Assembly (NCBI GenBank): GCA_035235625.1
Contig: CP141141.1
Span: 41,873,719 to 41,937,718, forward strand
Origin: Saururus chinensis
Taxonomy: Eukaryota; Streptophyta; Magnoliopsida; Piperales; Saururaceae
DNA length: 64,000 nt
Direction: 5' to 3'
Positions 59,701 through 64,000 of the stretch are shown here, one piece after another (positions within the stretch are counted from its first letter, which is position 1; each line of letters begins with the position of its first letter). The notes under the pieces were generated by a model. That model was not told the DNA's origin. It ran no database searches and worked only from the letters and a program-made list of their open reading frames with translations. The position numbers were made by a program, and so were the translations under genes.

Positions 59701-60362
59701 AGTAAATAAACAACTATATTTTTTAAAAAAAAAACTGCATGAACAGTAATTGCCGAAATTACTGTTCATACCGATTACAAATATGCTTTATTTTCTAATT
59801 TACAAATCTATGCTAATCTCGATTCGAAATCCAACCTTAATGGCCGAGTTTTGGTCGATCCACTGTCGCCAACGCTTCACCAAAAAATTCTCCCCTTTCC
59901 TTCACCGTCAAAAACTCCCCTCCCATCAGGCAAAAGACCCCTAAATTGTGCCCTAAGATTGCCCTTTTATAAACATGGGGATTAGGGTTCCTAATTCCCC
60001 CAGAATTTTGGTTAATTCTCCTTACTTAGAAACCCTAATTAGGCCTCTAAAAATTAATTTCGGAACTCTAATTAACCGGGCCCGCAAGGCGACTTAAACG
60101 GGCCAAATACACATCTAAATCGGGTAAATGGGCCCTATACGATATGTTCAACTTCAAACAGTCGTATCTCCTTCATCTGAACCCCGATTTGTGCGTTCTT
60201 GGTGGCGTTTCGAAGCTCTATCTGTATACTTTCTAATAGAATTAGTTTCAGCCACAAATTCTATCTATAAAGGAGGTTATTCTCCTTAGAAATTCAAAGG
60301 GTTAAACACCTTATTTCCCACATATTTAATTTTTGAAAGTTAGGAAAATTCAGGATACTACA
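56791..60362 (-). mobile_element. Solo LTR family B, inserted in LTR D
   Basis: 3,572 bp, starting TGTCACGACCCGG and ending GGATACTACA, with perfect duplications CATTC (56786-56790 and 60363-60367). Reads antisense. It aligns over most of its length with 26893-32456. A GC-rich tract (59150-59700, rich in GGCCGG) yields overlapping ORFs on both strands that are compositional artefacts. A GGATCGGGC..CCTACGTA segment at 57230-57320 and the conserved LTR core at 60150-60220 are shared with other families. Confidence 0.92.
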
Positions 60363-61301
60363 CATTCTTCCAGAAGAAGTTTCTTTGTTTCTTCTTTTCT
60401 CTTTTCTAAACTTGGAAATTGTTGTCATTTCTCCTGACAACTCTCTTTTTCTTATTTTAATAAAATTCCAGTTGCTTCTTCCATTGTGCCAATTAATCGA
60501 AGGGTTTCGAGAATTGGTTAATCACTACTACTCACTCTAAAGTGCAAAGAGTAGTCTTGATTAATCAAGATAAGGTCGTCCCACATAAAAAAAAAGGGTT
60601 CTTCTCTATCTCTTGCAAGAGAGGATCATTCGATCCTTTCTCTTGTCTTGTGCTTAAAGAACTACCGAAATCCCCCAACATGGCCCAGGAGTCGTGTTCA
60701 AATAGACTAGAGCATTAAAAGATAACTAGTCTCATGCAACGTAATAAAAGAGGTTTTGGTGATCATGAAAATCGAAACTTCAACTACTTGGGTCATAGAC
60801 TTCTATGTACCTGAAGTCGGAATGCAGGCAACTCGTAGTCTTGTAAGGCAAGACTGTACTCCATGACTACAAATACTGTGTCATAGAGAACCTATGACTC
60901 TCACTTAAGAAGTTGGAGACTTCTAAGTGGTTATCACGTTATATTGAAAAGGATTAAAGATGCATGCTTATTTATTATGCTTCTAATGATCAAAGTATGA
61001 TGTATTTGATAATGACTTTGCATATATCTTCTCTTTGGAATGTAATTACAATGTGATTTTTGAAGTAATACAGTTTTTATTTAGCCATCCTACTGGATAT
61101 ATTCGTATACTTATCATTTGTTGTCGATCTAGATTCTTCTAAGGAATAACGGGTGGGACACTTGTGTGAAGGAAGGATGTGAAGATCCTAGATCTATGTA
61201 GGATTTATTTTATAAACTTATTAGTGATTTCTAGTTTATGTGTATAATTAATAAGACATAGGCAAGACCCTATGAGAGTTAGTTGTAATTTTTTATTATG
61301 T

Positions 61302-61339
<38 letters not shown>

Positions 61340-61465
61340 TGAAAATGAGTCAGTCACACCTTAGAATAACATGTTTGTCGAAGGATTGACAAATAATTTT
61401 ATAAAATTATTGTTTTTGATAAATTTTATTTAAACATTAAATTTAAAAAATTTCAGGGTGTGACA

Positions 61466-63129
61466 ATATCAGGTCTTATCCATAATTATGAGAATTTCAT
61501 TGGTAGGAGTGGATTCAACCAATCAAACAAACTTGATTGTTGGTAGAAAATTTAAATCTTTATCCCTAGAAGAGACAATGACTAGTGCCTAAAGAAAAGC
61601 GAGTATGTTGCAAAAAAAAAAGAGAGTTATTGACTAATGAGTTTCATTGTTTATTAAAAAGATAAAATATCCATTCACTTGGACAATGACCTGCACAGAA
61701 AATAGAGACACCAAGGTTGAAAGAGTGCTCCTCATTCATATCAATTTGAGATTTATAAACTATATCAGTATTTTGAATATAAAGGTTATATTGAGCTAAT
61801 ATCTTTAAACTGTGCAGATTAGATCTATGTGATCATCAGAAGTAAACAACATTGCTATTGTGATTTGTACTTTAACTTGATGAAATATACTCACAAACTA
61901 GCAAAATATGTATTATGCCTTTTCATCTTTGTACAATGTAAACAAAAAAAAGAGTAAAGCAAGGGTTAAACACATAATACTTGGGTGATGTTTGCACATA
62001 TGTAAAAGTATATTAAAATATATATTCACATAGAAAAGATTTAGAGCCTTGATAGGAAATACGGAGTACTACCTTTTTTTTATGTCCCAACCTATTATTC
62101 TATGTCATAGTGTTGTGAACGTTCTTAGGGTCTATCAATGGGATCCACGTGCTTGTAGGATAAGTTTTAATTATGTTATTATTTAATAAGGGCATTTGGG
62201 TTAATAGGTTAATTAGGGTATTATTAGTTTTCTTTTAATTAAGCTAATGGGCCTTAGGTGCCTGTTAGTGAGCCCAATTAGTTGGTATTTTTAAGTGTAA
62301 GGGCTATGCCCTAATTGGGATTAATGAATGAATTATTGTCTCTAATTCTCTTGTCTCCTTCCCCTGCCTCTCCCTCATATCCAATGGCTATGCCGCTCCC
62401 TCTCCCCTTTCCCGGCCATCTTGCGCCGCTCTCTTCCCCTACGTTGACTGCCATGCCATTGTGGACACTGGTCCATAACACATAGACTTTCATATCTATC
62501 TTCTACAAAATCTAGACTTTCCTATCTAGCTTTTGCAAGATTACAAAATGCGATCATCCGACAAGCTTCGGTCACTAACCATTTTTTAACTTAAAAATAT
62601 TCTATATCTAAGGCCCAAAGGAAACCAACCAAATAGAATTCACTCACTTTTTCAAATTTCAAGAGTGAAGGTTCAAGACACCATTCTGATCTCTTATGGT
62701 CTCTCATCTCTCTCAAATTTAGAGGTCACATCCTTCTTTTCTTTATATTATAAATTTTAGTTTATATTATATTTTAAATCTATATTGCTCTTTTTTATCG
62801 TAGGTCTTTGTTTTATATACTACTATCTATGTGGCTCCTTCCTACATTAATAGCTCCACTTGGTTTTACAAAACGAAATAAAATTAGATTTATTTAAAAA
62901 AACTAAGTGAAGTCATTAGTATTAAAGCTAAAAAAAACAAAAGAGAAGAGTAGATAAATTAATTCAATCTAAAAAAGGAGCTCTTGCTAAATTTGTAATA
63001 AGTAATAAATAAAATTTAATAGGAAGCTTAAGCAAAAATTTAGTAATCGAACAACCAATTTTGACATAACTAGAAGATTATGAACTAGAAAAAGAAAATA
63101 GTAACGATGAGCATAATAAATCATCAAAC
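61466..63129. other. Intergenic; microsatellite, MITE, possible LTR remnant
   Basis: A (TA)n run at 61304-61336 lies just inside the preceding LTR. 62112-62480 reads TGTTGTGAACGTTCTTAGGG, then AATTAGGGTATTATTAG, then TGAATTATTGTCTC and a pyrimidine-rich stretch. This resembles the start and leader of a copia-type LTR but is unproven. 62833-62930 is a short Stowaway-like element (CTCCTTCCTACATTAATAGC). No gene is seen. Confidence 0.45.
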
Positions 63130-63581
63130 TCTATTCCAAATGAATTTTTTCTTGATGACTAACATGGTGAAATTCATAATCATTACCTTGGACATAATAT
63201 ACAAATGATTAATACAAATATTAATAAAATGAAAGAAGTCAAATATATTTCAGTTGTATTTGATAATACCCCATATGTTAGTCATCAAGAACAAATGACT
63301 TTTATATTGCAATGTGTAAATATTTCAACAAATAAAAATAAAAAAATATTTTATATAATTTTTAAAAGTAGATAATACATCTGGAAAATGACTTTTTAAT
63401 GAATTTATAAGTGCTACAAAAAATCTCGAACTTTGTATTATAATGTAAAAAAACTAGGATATGATAATCAAAATAATATGGAAGAAAAATAACAAGGTGT
63501 ACAAAAAAGACTATTAAAAATAAATCTTTATCAAAATCTTAATTTAGTACTTTGTGATATAGTTGATTCTTGTCTTAAAGC
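63130..63581 (+). pseudogene. hAT-type transposase relic (TTF-type/DUF4371)
   Basis: Plus-strand pieces match the plant 'TTF-type zinc finger with hAT dimerisation' transposases. They are KYISVVFDNTPYVSHQEQMT then FILQCVNIS, FLKVDNTSGK (stop) LFNEFISATKNLELC, GYDNQNNMEEK, and QGVQKRLLKIN followed by LNLVLCDIVDSCLKA. Spacing is as in the family except for a shortened stretch before LNLVLCD. Frame changes and stops between every piece show it is dead. The zinc finger and C-terminal dimerisation region are absent or beyond the window. It is cut at 63582 by another element and probably resumes after 63981. Confidence 0.82.
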
Positions 63582-63643
63582 GAGCCCGTAATGAGGACGG
63601 ACAAATAAGGGTTATCTATGTCCGCAACCATCGTGTTCATCAA

Positions 63644-63680
<37 letters not shown>

Positions 63681-63981
63681 GCTAAATTAGTAGCCTATAT
63701 CAGATAATTAATTTACGTAAGAAGATTGTAAAAAATACATGTTATACTTTAACATGTATTTCATAATATTATTATTTATTTATTTTATAAATTAGTCTAT
63801 TCTATTATTATTATAACTTATCTTTTAATCAATTTTTAATCTATATCAAAATGTCACCTTCATTTTGGCCGTGTCTATCACAAACATTTACGGATAGAGA
63901 AACATATGGTTTGCAAAAACATAGATGGTTGTGGACATTCTTTGTCCACGTTCATCCCTTTATACCCCCATTAACGAGCCC
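63582..63981. mobile_element. Terminal-inverted-repeat element inside the transposase relic
   Basis: 400 bp. The left end is GAGCCCGTAATGAGG and the reverse complement of the right end is GGGCTCGTTAATGGGG. Inside these, CTATGTCCGCAACCATCGTG pairs with AATGTCCACAACCATCTATG. It contains a (TA)n run at 63650-63676. The host seems to continue with ACCAATTTATTG after 63981. A target duplication is not clear. Superfamily undecided. Confidence 0.65.
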
Positions 63982-64000
63982 ACCAATTTATTGTAATGCA

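Larger units (their letters stand above)
55667..60680 (+). mobile_element. Solo LTR family D, inserted in LTR C
   Basis: Starts TGTTGACATAAAA and ends CCCCCAACA, with perfect duplications TGGCC (55662-55666 and 60681-60685). Excluding the family B insertion it is 1,437 bp. The host reading CTTCTCTGGCC joined to CAGGAGTCGTGTTC agrees with family C copy 1. The TGTTG/CAACA termini differ from families A, B, C and E. It contains a good TATA box in plus orientation and no coding sequence. Confidence 0.88.
54600..61465 (+). mobile_element. LTR family C, copy 2 (outermost of a three-level nest)
   Basis: The plus-strand relative of the LTR at 39771-42461. 55480-55665 and 60686-60940 match its complement (TGTCTTTTGGCATTCGAGGT, GAATCACTTCTCTGGCC, AAGTCGGAATGC), and the right end TTTCAGGGTGTGACA is a proper LTR terminus. 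It is interrupted at 55667-60680. A TATA-like ACTTATAAATACC lies at about 54670. The left boundary is uncertain because the first 800 bp or so of the family were not recognised. The repeat module 55095-55370 is the counterpart of 40970-41400. Confidence 0.72.

Noticed and set aside
59089-59709. Five overlapping ORFs of 90-127 residues on both strands
   Set aside because: All fall in the GC-rich tract of an antisense solo LTR, where stops are rare by chance. They have no domain.

Overview
The window is nuclear DNA of a flowering plant. The evidence is spliced genes with GT/AG introns, a classical arabinogalactan protein, a plant MATE transporter, a plant 2-oxoglutarate dioxygenase, a nuclear tRNA-Pro, and dense LTR-retrotransposon and MITE remains. 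The gene exons are clearly more GC-rich than the AT-rich intergenic DNA. This would suit a monocot or an early-diverging angiosperm, but the species cannot be decided from sequence alone.

Layout. 1-6.7 kb holds a decayed Ty3/gypsy gag-pol that continues off the left edge, split by a 2.7 kb solo LTR and by a 309 bp hAT-type MITE, both with target-site duplications. 8.3-8.8 kb holds an arabinogalactan-protein gene on the minus strand. 9-25 kb has no recognisable gene but carries short transposons: Stowaway-like MITEs, a two-copy Mutator-type fold-back MITE (222 and 223 bp), a TRIM retroelement with 77 bp LTRs, a hAT-type MITE and a 3.1 kb LTR. 25.3-32.5 kb is a mosaic solo LTR with a 2.1 kb LTR inserted in it. 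34.6-38.0 kb is an eight-exon MATE transporter gene on the plus strand. 39.3-43.0 kb is a solo LTR inside a hAT-like remnant. 45.0 kb is tRNA-Pro(UGG). 45.8-46.9 kb is an intronless ANTH/clathrin-assembly gene on the minus strand. 49.0-51.2 kb is a four-exon 2OG-Fe(II) dioxygenase on the minus strand. 52.5-53.0 kb is a broken beta-carbonic anhydrase copy. 54.0-61.5 kb is a fold-back element followed by a three-level nest of LTRs. 63.1-64.0 kb is a decayed hAT-type transposase interrupted by another inverted-repeat element.

The four protein genes are unrelated housekeeping or accessory plant genes, each its own transcription unit. No operon-like or clustered pathway is visible. The most interesting content is the transposable-element archaeology: precise TSDs allow insertion order to be read directly, two or three small element families may be undescribed, and several long non-coding LTR families share a short conserved core while differing in a repeat-rich module. 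I found no clear evidence of a new multi-gene system.
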